A DNA stretch of 64,000 nucleotides from Bacillus fungorum (GTDB lineage: Bacteria > Bacillota > Bacilli > Bacillales > Bacillaceae_G), in assembly GCF_002746455.1 (NCBI RefSeq), contig NZ_NWUW01000003.1, forward strand, positions 186,001-250,000. Reading direction: 5' to 3'. The translations under genes were made by a program, and so were the position numbers. The stretch's first letter is position 1. Every line of letters starts with the position of its first letter. The notes beneath the pieces are model-generated. The model was not told where the DNA came from. It saw only the letters and a program-made list of their open reading frames with translations, and ran no database searches. This document shows positions 26,814 to 34,150 of the stretch, in pieces.

Positions 26814-26878
26814 GTTATAAAACTTCAACACCTATACGATTTTTAAATAATTGCAAGGTGTTGAAGTACTTTATAATC
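26814..26878. repeat. Long imperfect inverted repeat
   Basis: CTTCAACACCT (26823-26833) pairs perfectly with AGGTGTTGAAG (26856-26866). The flanks TTATAAA also pair after a 2-nt bulge, giving arms of about 20 bp around a 22-nt loop. It lies between the convergent serine hydrolase and CPBP genes. Confidence 0.6.
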
Positions 26879-26881
26879 TAT

Positions 26882-26919
26882 AAAAGGTGCTTTCAATTAA
26901 AAGAAGAAACACCTTTTTT
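26882..26919. terminator. Bidirectional intrinsic terminator
   Basis: AAAAGGTG and CACCTTTT pair around a 20-nt loop, followed by TTTC. It lies just beyond the stop of the CPBP gene on the minus strand. Confidence 0.75.
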
Positions 26920-26933
26920 CTTTGGTTTTTTAA

Positions 26934-27689
26934 CTATTTTCTAACTTTGTGATGTATAAGATACATCATGCCTAGCACGATTGTTAGTAAGGTAAATTTA
27001 ATTAATTCTATTAGGCTAGCATCCCACTTGTTTTGCGCTACATCTGTTAAATAAAATACATTAAACATACCATGTAAAATTGCAGGTGATATTACAGAAC
27101 CGCCAAATTCTCTCGTGTACGTTAAAATTATAGATAATATAAATAATAAAGAGAGATAGCTTAATATTCCTACAAGCGGCAACTCATAATTTTTAAAAAA
27201 GATTGCTATTGGTAAATGCCATGAAGACCAAAGCGAAGCTATAATAATAGCTGTTTGCATAAATGAATATTTTTTTCGTAAATAGTAATGAAAATTCCCT
27301 CGCCATATAATCTCTTCTAATAGTGCAGATAAAGATCCAATTGTCAGACCAATGAGCAAGAGAAATCCTAATTCATTCCAATGATGATATAAGAACTTTA
27401 TATTATAAATATGAAAATAAAAATGGAGACATAGTCCTAGAAGTAGTGGAAATAATATGGAGAAAATTAGTGTTTTTATTTTTGGACGTGAAATTCCAAA
27501 TGTATGAACTATTTTTTGTTTCTTAAATAATTTTTGATATAAAATAACTGCTAAAAGCGGAATAACCATTGTAAACCCTAAATAATTACGGCCATTTTCT
27601 ATGTTCAACAAGAGGATATATACAAGTGATGTGAGAAAATAAGTACATAATGTTGAATGATAAACTATTTGTTTATTAATATTTTTCAC
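26934..27689 (-). CDS. CPBP family intramembrane glutamic endopeptidase
   Basis: A 251-residue membrane protein with about eight helices and the CPBP (Rce1-like) motifs: Glu125-Glu126-x3-Arg130 in LLEEIIWRG, His158 in SSWHLPI, and His206 in AILHGMFN. These form the intramembrane active site. In Bacillales, members are often linked to bacteriocin self-immunity or peptide processing; no bacteriocin gene is seen here. GGCAGGTGAAAAAT precedes the ATG. It is monocistronic. Confidence 0.9.
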   Translation of the reverse strand: MKNINKQIVYHSTLCTYFLTSLVYILLLNIENGRNYLGFTMVIPLLAVILYQKLFKKQKIVHTFGISRPKIKTLIFSILFPLLLGLCLHFYFHIYNIKFLYHHWNELGFLLLIGLTIGSLSALLEEIIWRGNFHYYLRKKYSFMQTAIIIASLWSSWHLPIAIFFKNYELPLVGILSYLSLLFILSIILTYTREFGGSVISPAILHGMFNVFYLTDVAQNKWDASLIELIKFTLLTIVLGMMYLIHHKVRK

Positions 27690-27916
27690 CTGCCTAAGTA
27701 TGTAAAAGTGGTTAATCGAATATCCGATATTTTAATTATATATGAAATGGAAATCGACAGAATGAATATTTCCATATTATTGTTTTTAAGATAGAAAAAG
27801 TGTCGAAATTGCATATATTGAACTTGTAGAAAAAAATAAATTATCCCCCGTAACTTTTCACAACAAAAAATCGTTAAACAAAAGAATAGATTTTTTATCA
27901 CGAATGGGGGAGAACC

Positions 27917-28942
27917 ATGAAAATTCTAATACTAGGCGGTACACGATTTTTAGGAAGAGCATTTGTAGAAGAAGTTTTGAACAGGGGGCACGAGGTTACA
28001 GTATTTAATCGTGGAACAAACAAAGAGATTTTCCCTGTAGTGGAACATTTAATCGGTGACAGAAATGGTAATGTATTAAGCTTAGAGAATCGAAAGTGGG
28101 ATGTTGTCATAGACACGTGTGGCTTTTCTCCGCATCATATTCGGAATGTTGGAGAAATATTAAAAAATCATATAAAGCATTATATATTCATCTCAAGTCT
28201 TTCCGTATATAAAGACTGGATTCCGCATGACATAAAAGAAGACTATATATTACAACCTGAACCAACGAGTGATCAGATAATGGCTGTAGAGAATGGTGAA
28301 ATATCTCCTTATGAGCATTATGGTGCGCTTAAAGTATTATGTGAAAAAGAGGCAGAGAAGTATTGGCCGGGGCGTGTTTTACACGTAAGAGCAGGACTTC
28401 TTTCGGGAATGTTTGATTATACAGATCGACTAACATACTGGATTCAGCGTGTAGCAAAAGGAGGTAAAGTGTTAGTTCCAGGAAGAAAAGACCGTCCAGT
28501 GCAGATGGTTGATATAAAAGATGTCGCGTGCTTTGGACTCAACATGGCAGAAAATAATAAAGCAGGTACATTCAATATAACAGGTCCGAATGATAAATTG
28601 ACGATGGAAGAGCTATTAAATACGTGTAAAAAGGTTACGAATAGCGATGCTGAATTTGTTTGGGTAGACGAATCGTTTATGAGTGAACATAATGTGCAGC
28701 CTTGGACAGAAATGCCTTTGTGGATTCCAGAAACTTTCCCATTAGATGGTGAGACGAAGCCGTGGAGAGGCGGGTTTTCTATTTGTATTGAAAGTGCGGT
28801 TAATGAAGGGCTTACTTTTAGAAGAATAGAAGAGACAGTTACAGATGTGTATGAGTGGATGGAGAGTACGGACGAATGGAAATTAAAAACAGGTATTTCA
28901 GGCGAGAGAGAGAAAGAATTGTTAGAAAAGTGGAATGGATAG
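27917..28942 (+). CDS. NAD-dependent epimerase/dehydratase (extended SDR)
   Basis: A 341-residue Rossmann-fold enzyme. The dinucleotide-binding motif is ILGGTRFLGR at about 5-14. The catalytic pair lies in YEHYGALKVLCE, and Ser in FISSLSVY. The substrate is probably a nucleotide sugar or isoprenoid-like compound, but cannot be fixed. GGGGGAGAACC precedes the ATG. A small membrane-anchored protein gene begins about 20-30 bp downstream. Confidence 0.9.
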   Translation: MKILILGGTRFLGRAFVEEVLNRGHEVTVFNRGTNKEIFPVVEHLIGDRNGNVLSLENRKWDVVIDTCGFSPHHIRNVGEILKNHIKHYIFISSLSVYKDWIPHDIKEDYILQPEPTSDQIMAVENGEISPYEHYGALKVLCEKEAEKYWPGRVLHVRAGLLSGMFDYTDRLTYWIQRVAKGGKVLVPGRKDRPVQMVDIKDVACFGLNMAENNKAGTFNITGPNDKLTMEELLNTCKKVTNSDAEFVWVDESFMSEHNVQPWTEMPLWIPETFPLDGETKPWRGGFSICIESAVNEGLTFRRIEETVTDVYEWMESTDEWKLKTGISGEREKELLEKWNG

Positions 28943-28960
28943 TTTTTATAGATAATAGGA

Positions 28961-29509
28961 ATGGATAGAAATATGATAGGTCAATTAAAAAAGGTTAGAA
29001 AAAGAACGATAATTTCAACTGTGATAATGCTCTTGCTAACTGTCATTCTCGTAAGAAATAGTACGTGGTATATCTCTCGTTCCTTTTCTTCTGAATTTTT
29101 TCAATTGCCGATGCCTTTGGATAGTAAAGTGATTAAAGATTATGAAGCGGATGAGAAAAATTGGATTGAAATAGGGAATGGCGGTTATTGGGAAGTGGTA
29201 GCGAATCGAGTTATAGAAACGAAGCAATCGAAGGCAGAAGTAATCTCATTTTATCAAAAAATAGGGAAGTTAAAGTATCCAAATTCTAACGTGGTCGGTG
29301 TAGAAATTCAGCTCTATTTTAAAGATGATAGTACGGTAGTAGAAACCGAAAAGGGAAATTATTACCGAGATAAGACGGGAGATACTCGTTATGTAAGTGA
29401 ATATGCTATTAGAGATATAAAGAAGGAAAAACAACCAAATGATCCAGAGATGATAACATATGTGATACAAGTACATACCCAATTTGATTATTGGTATAAA
29501 CTTGATTGA
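28961..29509 (+). CDS. Membrane-anchored hypothetical protein
   Basis: The family is not recognised. About 180 residues: a basic N-terminus, one membrane segment (about 14-34), then an extracellular beta-rich domain with GNGGYWEVVANRVIETKQSKAEV. The start is uncertain: ATG at 28961 has little upstream, while ATG at 28973 has AATAGGA at 12 nt. It follows the SDR gene closely and may share its transcript. Confidence 0.7.
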   Translation: MDRNMIGQLKKVRKRTIISTVIMLLLTVILVRNSTWYISRSFSSEFFQLPMPLDSKVIKDYEADEKNWIEIGNGGYWEVVANRVIETKQSKAEVISFYQKIGKLKYPNSNVVGVEIQLYFKDDSTVVETEKGNYYRDKTGDTRYVSEYAIRDIKKEKQPNDPEMITYVIQVHTQFDYWYKLD

Positions 29510-29539
29510 ACATGAAGAATTATAGGAGGAGAAAAGATT

Positions 29540-29972
29540 ATGTGGAAAAAACACCATTCGCAGTATTTCATCAAACTTAAGTTTAAAAAATCCAGCTACA
29601 AAGGATGCACACGCCGAAGTTCAAAAAAATTTGCAGGTGGAGTTACCGAATGATTTATATCAATTATTACAGGAAACAAACGGTATAGCAGGTGAATACG
29701 GAGACTTTATTTGGGATGCTTCAAAAATTAATACTGAAAATATGAATATGAGAAATATAGTTGATTTCAAGGATTTATATATGCCTTTTGACTGTTTATT
29801 ATTTTTTGCTGATGGCGGAAATGGTGATTTGTTTGGCTATTCCATTTTGAATGGGATAGTGCAAAGCGATGATATATAAGTATGGAACCATGAAAATGAT
29901 AGTAGAACGTGGATTGCTCCTTCGTTAGAAATTTTTATGGAGTGGTGGGAGAGCGGAAAGATAACAATTTAA
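29540..29972 (+). pseudogene. SMI1/KNR4 family protein, broken by frameshift and stop
   Basis: TATAGGAGGAG precedes ATG 29540. The first codons (MWKK) lead into the wrong frame. One fewer A in the run at about 29546-29551 would open ISSNLSLKNPATKDAHAEVQ, joining the main frame that reads LPNDLYQLLQETNGIAGEYG and FFADGGNGDLFGYS. TAA at 29877-29879 then interrupts, and the frame resumes VWNHENDSRTWIAPSLEIF to a final TAA. SMI1/KNR4 proteins are often immunity proteins of contact-dependent or polymorphic toxins. Two independent lesions indicate real decay. Confidence 0.85.
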
Positions 29973-29991
29973 TTTAAACATAGTATTAAGA

Positions 29992-30027
29992 AAAAACGCC
30001 TTGTTACTAAAGAAACAAGGTGTTTTT
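29992..30027. terminator. Bidirectional intrinsic terminator
   Basis: AAAACGCCTTGTT pairs with AACAAGGTGTTTT (one G-T pair), with A and T tracts on each side. Confidence 0.85.
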
Positions 30028-30038
30028 CGTATGTAAAT

Positions 30039-30242
30039 TTATAACTCAATTGGTTCTTCCCCGTACATTTCCCACAGCTTAGAAAACATATTTTTCAGTC
30101 CTTCTTCGTCATCCTCATCCTAGTCTAACTTGATATCAACTTCCTCAAATTTTTCTTCTATTTCAAACTCTTTCTCTTTCACACTATCAGTTGTGCCAAT
30201 TTTTCTGTAAAACACAACGAAGTCTTTATCGTGTATTAGCTA
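30039..30242 (-). pseudogene. Acidic ORF remnant with in-frame stop
   Basis: On the minus strand an open stretch of about 67 codons, including FVVFYRKIGTTDSVKEKEFE, contains one TAG (30120-30122). It then continues DEDDEEGLKNMFSKLWEMYG and ends IEL before TAA. No start codon or ribosome binding site is found. The strongly acidic, coding-like composition suggests a decayed 3' end. I do not recognise the family. Confidence 0.45.
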
Positions 30243-30379
30243 GTAGCAAGACCTCCACCTCAAAATTCGGCTAATACAAGAAAGGCCCGTATAAATAAGT
30301 TGTATTAATTACATTATTAGATTGTGTTTGTGACTATATTTTGGGAATTTTCTGTTGATTTAAAATGTGCAATAGTATA

Positions 30380-30406
30380 TATTGTATATAAAGTATATAT
30401 ACAATA
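30380..30406. promoter_or_regulatory. Predicted YtrA-type operator
   Basis: TATTGTATATA and TATATACAATA form a perfect 11-bp inverted repeat around AAGTA. It lies 21 bp before the GntR gene, overlapping the likely promoter, so autorepression is likely. Confidence 0.78.
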
Positions 30407-30427
30407 TTTTTTAAAAGAGGTATTTGC

Positions 30428-30817
30428 ATGCAAATCATTATTAATAACACTTCAAAGGAACCCATTTACGAACAAATTGGACTCCAAATAAAAAAACTTA
30501 TTTTACTAGGTGATTTAAAACAAGGAGATGCCCTTCCTTCAATGCGTCAGTTAGCAAAAGATTTACGAGTAAGTATTATTACAACGAAAAGAGCATATGA
30601 AGAACTGGAAAAAGACGGTTTTATTAATTCAATTGTTGGAAGAGGGTCCTTTGTAGCAGAACAAAACATTGAAACTATGAAAGAAGAAAAATTAAAAACA
30701 GTTGAAGAAAAGTTATGTGAAGCGATTCAAAATGCTAAGCAAATGGATGTTTCTTTAAATGAGCTAAAAGAAATGCTTACAATTTTATACGAGGAGGAAA
30801 ACTCTTGGAAAACGTAA
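30428..30817 (+). CDS. GntR family regulator, YtrA subfamily
   Basis: A 129-residue regulator. The winged helix lies at about 10-75 (PIYEQIGLQIKKLILLGDL, MRQLAKDLRVSIITTKRAYE), with only a short C-terminal dimerisation tail, as in YtrA-type members that control ABC transporter operons. AAAAGAGG precedes the ATG. Its last 13 bp overlap the following ABC gene, so the two are translationally coupled. A perfect palindrome upstream is the likely operator. Confidence 0.92.
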   Translation: MQIIINNTSKEPIYEQIGLQIKKLILLGDLKQGDALPSMRQLAKDLRVSIITTKRAYEELEKDGFINSIVGRGSFVAEQNIETMKEEKLKTVEEKLCEAIQNAKQMDVSLNELKEMLTILYEEENSWKT

Positions 30818-31677
30818 TAGAACTTCAAAATGTCAGTAAATCTTTTAAAGGGTTTCAAATAAACAATTTTTCGATGGAAGTAAAAAAAGGATTTGTTACG
30901 GGTTTTATTGGAGGAAATGGATCAGGTAAATCTACAACGATTAAAATGATTATGAATCTAATAAACCCGGATAGTGGAAACGTCTCCTTATTTGGCATGA
31001 ACTATTCGACTGATGCGAAACGAATTAAAGAAAGAATCGGCTTCGTTTATGACGATAATGTGTTTTATGCTGAACTCACATTAAAGGAAATTACTAAAAT
31101 TATTGCGCCTGCTTATAAAAAGTGGGATTTTAACCAATTTACATATTATAAAGATCTGTTCGAATTATCATTAAATAAAAAAATGAAAACATTCTCCAAA
31201 GGAATGAAAATGAAAGCCTCTCTCGCAATTGCCCTTTCACATCATGCTGAACTAATTATTATGGATGAACCTACATCTGGACTTGATCCTGTATTCAGAA
31301 GAGAATTATTGGATGTTCTACAAAATATTATGCAGGATGGAGAGAAAACTATCTTTTTCTCATCACATATTACAACGGATTTAGACCGCATTGCCGATTA
31401 TATTACATTTATTCAAAATGGGAAGCATATTTTTACAAAAGATATTTATGCCATTGCAGAGGATTATGTTTTAGTCAAAGGACCACTAGATTTGTTAAAG
31501 TTTGATACTGAGCGTGAATTTATTTCTGTACGTAAGGCAAATACAGGTTTCGAGGGATTGATTGAAAATGCACATTCTATCGAAAACTTATTTGATAAGG
31601 ATGTGGTGATTGAAAAACCAAGTTTAGAGGATATTATGTATTTCATGAAAAAGGGGGATTCAAGATGCTTAATTTAA
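30805..31677 (+). CDS. ABC transporter ATP-binding protein
   Basis: A 290-residue ATPase. Walker A is GGNGSGKST (36-44); the signature region is a variant, FSKGMKMKASLA; Walker B is LIIMDEPTSGLDP; and the switch His lies in FFSSHITTDLDRIADY. The start is TTG at 30805, supported by GAGGAGG and by the ENVIELQNVSKSF opening. It pairs with the permease that overlaps its end. Regulation by the YtrA-type repressor suggests induction by a cell-wall-active compound, which is inference. Confidence 0.93.
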   Translation: MENVIELQNVSKSFKGFQINNFSMEVKKGFVTGFIGGNGSGKSTTIKMIMNLINPDSGNVSLFGMNYSTDAKRIKERIGFVYDDNVFYAELTLKEITKIIAPAYKKWDFNQFTYYKDLFELSLNKKMKTFSKGMKMKASLAIALSHHAELIIMDEPTSGLDPVFRRELLDVLQNIMQDGEKTIFFSSHITTDLDRIADYITFIQNGKHIFTKDIYAIAEDYVLVKGPLDLLKFDTEREFISVRKANTGFEGLIENAHSIENLFDKDVVIEKPSLEDIMYFMKKGDSRCLI

Positions 31678-32282
31678 TTAAAAAGGATTTGATTTTACAA
31701 AAAACTTTCTTGCCTGCTTATCTCTTATTTCTAGTTACCTATTTGTGGGCCGGCATGGATGTAGCATATGTCATAATCATTTGTAGTGCCGTTTTTGTAA
31801 TTAACACATATCAATCTGATGATAAAGATAATGCTAATATTTTAGTAAACTCATTACCGTATACTAGGAAGGAAATTATAAGTTCAAAATACGTTGGAAC
31901 CTTACTTTTTACAATAGTAATCATCCCATTTTGTTTAGTTGGAAAATATTTTATTTTAGACAGCATGGAATTTCAACTTTCCTTAGAAAGTTACATACTA
32001 GGCTTCTTGGCAGTCATGCTGATAACAGCATTTTACATCCCATTTTTTGTTGCATTTAAAGTGAAAACACTTGTACCAGTTTTTATATTTTTATCTATTG
32101 GAGTTATATATTTAATGCGAAATACTCCATATTTATTAAATAAATATGCTAATGGCGTACTGACCTTTTTAAAAGAGATTTCAGATTTGAAGTTATTTCT
32201 TTTATTTGCTGTCATAGCAGTGGGGTGCTATGGGGTTTCATGGATATTATCTATTCGTATCTATCAGAACAAGGCTCTTTAA
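31665..32282 (+). CDS. ABC-2 type transporter permease
   Basis: A 205-residue protein with about six membrane segments (LFLVTYLWAGMDVAYVIIIC, ILGFLAVMLITAFYIPFFVA and others). A loop NSLPYTRKEIISSKYVGT is typical of ABC-2 permeases in Firmicutes. It overlaps the ATPase gene by 13 bp, with AAAGGGGGA upstream of the ATG. Together they should form an exporter. No substrate-binding protein is present, consistent with efflux. Confidence 0.9.
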   Translation: MLNLIKKDLILQKTFLPAYLLFLVTYLWAGMDVAYVIIICSAVFVINTYQSDDKDNANILVNSLPYTRKEIISSKYVGTLLFTIVIIPFCLVGKYFILDSMEFQLSLESYILGFLAVMLITAFYIPFFVAFKVKTLVPVFIFLSIGVIYLMRNTPYLLNKYANGVLTFLKEISDLKLFLLFAVIAVGCYGVSWILSIRIYQNKAL

Positions 32283-32311
32283 TAGCAAGTTCTAAAAGGA
32301 GGATGGTTTAA

Positions 32312-32605
32312 ATGACATCAAAAAAAGAGCGTCCTAGTCGAATACGAAATTGCCTGAAAACTATTGGAGCATTTTTCGTTATGCAACTAATTTTTCTCAT
32401 CCTTGATATGAATTCGTGGATACCGAACTTCAAGGAAGGAGGAGTTGGGGATCGTCTCGTTAATTCAGAGTTCTTTACGGAATGGTTCGCTCCTTATAAA
32501 ACAAAGCAATTTAATGTACTAACGGCAGTTATGGCTATTTTATTATTCCTAAATGTAGTAACAAGTGCAATAAAAGACGCTTTTTCTAGAAAAAGAATTA
32601 ATTAG
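32312..32605 (+). CDS. YfzA-like membrane protein
   Basis: A 97-residue protein with two membrane segments (about 17-33 and 72-90) around an extracellular loop containing SWIPNF and SEFFTEWFAPYKTKQFN. These features match the YfzA family of Bacillus, function unknown. GGAGGATGG precedes the ATG. It follows the ABC transporter genes by 29 bp and may be in the same transcript. Confidence 0.8.
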   Translation: MTSKKERPSRIRNCLKTIGAFFVMQLIFLILDMNSWIPNFKEGGVGDRLVNSEFFTEWFAPYKTKQFNVLTAVMAILLFLNVVTSAIKDAFSRKRIN

Positions 32606-32723
32606 CACATAAGTTGACCTTGCGTTTTTTTTATAATGTCTTAACTATATTTAAAAACAACAGGGAAAGGATAAAAACTCCATTTATTGATGTTTCACTT
32701 TATCTGTTACAATGATTTTTTGA

Positions 32724-32924
32724 GAATTATTTGATTTTTCAGTTTTGTATATTGGTAGAGATGCATTCGTCCCCCATAATGCTTCCAAAGTGTGCGCAGT
32801 AATTGTGACATATGTATTTATACTTGTGATGACAAATGATGTGTATCGTTTTTGGAAAGTTCGGAAATTATTGAACGAACTAGAGAAATTTAGTAATCTT
32901 ATTTGTACAGCACATACATATTAG
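32724..32924 (+). pseudogene. Possible ORF fragment with membrane segment
   Basis: The 360-bp gap between yfzA and the Nudix gene has one open stretch of 66 codons between stops. It includes DAFVPHNASKVCAVIVTY and VFILVMTNDVYRFWKVRKLL, then ends HTY-TAG. It has no start codon with a binding site. The composition looks like a membrane protein's 3' end. I cannot name the family; the rest of the gap shows nothing. Confidence 0.35.
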
Positions 32925-32970
32925 TTTTGTAATGGTTCGATATTTAAAAAATATGTAAGGAGGAATGGGT

Positions 32971-33438
32971 GTGGATCTTACGTTTAAAGTAGAGGAAACA
33001 TGTTTTAATTACCGTGTCGGAGCAATTTGTAAACATGATAATAAAATCCTTATTTTGCAAGGGGACGGTGAAGATTTTTGGTACGTACCGGGCGGACGAG
33101 TGAAAATGCTAGAAAATAGTGAAGATGCGTTAAAACGGGAGCTGGCAGAAGAACTAGACGTACCTATTAAAGTGAAGAGATTAATATGGTCAGTAGAAAA
33201 TTTCTTTATACTTTCTGAGCGAAAGTTTCATGAGATTAGTTTTTATTATGAAGTAGAGCTACATGAGTTACCTGCAGATGGAGTGGATCAATATATTTTG
33301 GAAGAAGAGGGTAGATCGTATTTGTTTAAGTGGGTGCCGGTAGAAGAGTTAGAGGTATATAATTTACAGCCTGCGTTTATAAAAGAAAAAGTAAAGGATA
33401 TAGCAGTTCATACAGAACATATTGTTTTGCAAAAATAA
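32971..33438 (+). CDS. Nudix hydrolase
   Basis: A 155-residue Nudix protein: VGAICKHDNKILILQ, then PGGRVKMLENSEDALKREL and AEELDVP, with the full Gly-x5-Glu-x7-Arg-Glu-x2-Glu-Glu pattern except that the usual box glycine is Asp. GTG at 32971 is chosen because AAGGAGG is properly spaced for it; the ATG at 32965 is too close. An alpha/beta hydrolase gene follows after 21 bp in the same direction. Confidence 0.86.
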   Translation: MDLTFKVEETCFNYRVGAICKHDNKILILQGDGEDFWYVPGGRVKMLENSEDALKRELAEELDVPIKVKRLIWSVENFFILSERKFHEISFYYEVELHELPADGVDQYILEEEGRSYLFKWVPVEELEVYNLQPAFIKEKVKDIAVHTEHIVLQK

Positions 33439-33459
33439 ACGTATTCGGAGGGGAAAAGG

Positions 33460-34104
33460 GTGAAGGGGACTAAAAAAGAGATACATATAAATGACAAAGT
33501 AATTCATTACACACATATCGAAAAAGGTTCTAGTAGAGTTTGCTTTATGTTCTCAGGTTCAGGATATAATTATGATAAGCCGTTATTCTATTATGCAACG
33601 ATGTTAATGCTAGAAAACAAAATTGATGTTGTACATATTCACTATTCCTACGACGAACAAGTAATGAATAAACCAATAGAAGAACTAACGAAAGTAATGA
33701 TGGATGATATTAATCCTGTAATGAAGGAAGTATTAAAAGGTGAGCAATACAATCATACGATGTTTTTAGGGAAGTCACTCGGAACAATACCGATTGCAAA
33801 TGATGTAATGAAGAGAGAAGAATTTTTACAGTCAAAAATGATAGTACTTACACCTTTACTAACTTTTGAATCTATTTTTGATTCTATTTTACATAGTAGT
33901 CACGAAGGGCTTTTAGCAATTGGGGATAACGATCACCATTATAATGCAAATCAAATGGATCAGTTACATAAAACGAATTTAACGATCGATGTTATTAAAA
34001 ATGCAAATCATTCTGTAAATGTTGGGGAATATGAAACAGAAAATTCAATTGAAGCGATAGCAAAAATAATAGAAAAACTTAAAGAAGTTGTTAGGACAAA
34101 CTAA
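33460..34104 (+). CDS. Alpha/beta hydrolase
   Basis: A 214-residue small alpha/beta hydrolase. The strand-turn-helix FMFSGSGYNYDKP gives the oxyanion region, FLGKSLGTIP holds the nucleophile elbow (G-x-S-x-G), and NANHSVNVGE carries the catalytic His. No signal peptide is present. The start is GTG at 33460 after CGGAGGGG. It is probably cotranscribed with the Nudix gene and ends at a hairpin shared with the Tet-like gene. Confidence 0.83.
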   Translation: MKGTKKEIHINDKVIHYTHIEKGSSRVCFMFSGSGYNYDKPLFYYATMLMLENKIDVVHIHYSYDEQVMNKPIEELTKVMMDDINPVMKEVLKGEQYNHTMFLGKSLGTIPIANDVMKREEFLQSKMIVLTPLLTFESIFDSILHSSHEGLLAIGDNDHHYNANQMDQLHKTNLTIDVIKNANHSVNVGEYETENSIEAIAKIIEKLKEVVRTN

Positions 34105-34119
34105 CCTATCAATACATGC

Positions 34120-34148
34120 AAAAAGAGGTGCGAATTGCACCTCTTTTA
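34120..34148. terminator. Bidirectional intrinsic terminator
   Basis: AAAAGAGGTGC and GCACCTCTTTT form a perfect 11-bp stem with a 6-nt loop between convergent genes. Confidence 0.88.
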
Positions 34149-34150
34149 CT

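Noticed and set aside
27686..27901. 71-codon minus-strand ORF upstream of the CPBP gene
   Set aside because: Composition is A+T-driven (Phe, Ile, Lys rich) with no ribosome binding site; it fills the promoter region of two divergent genes.
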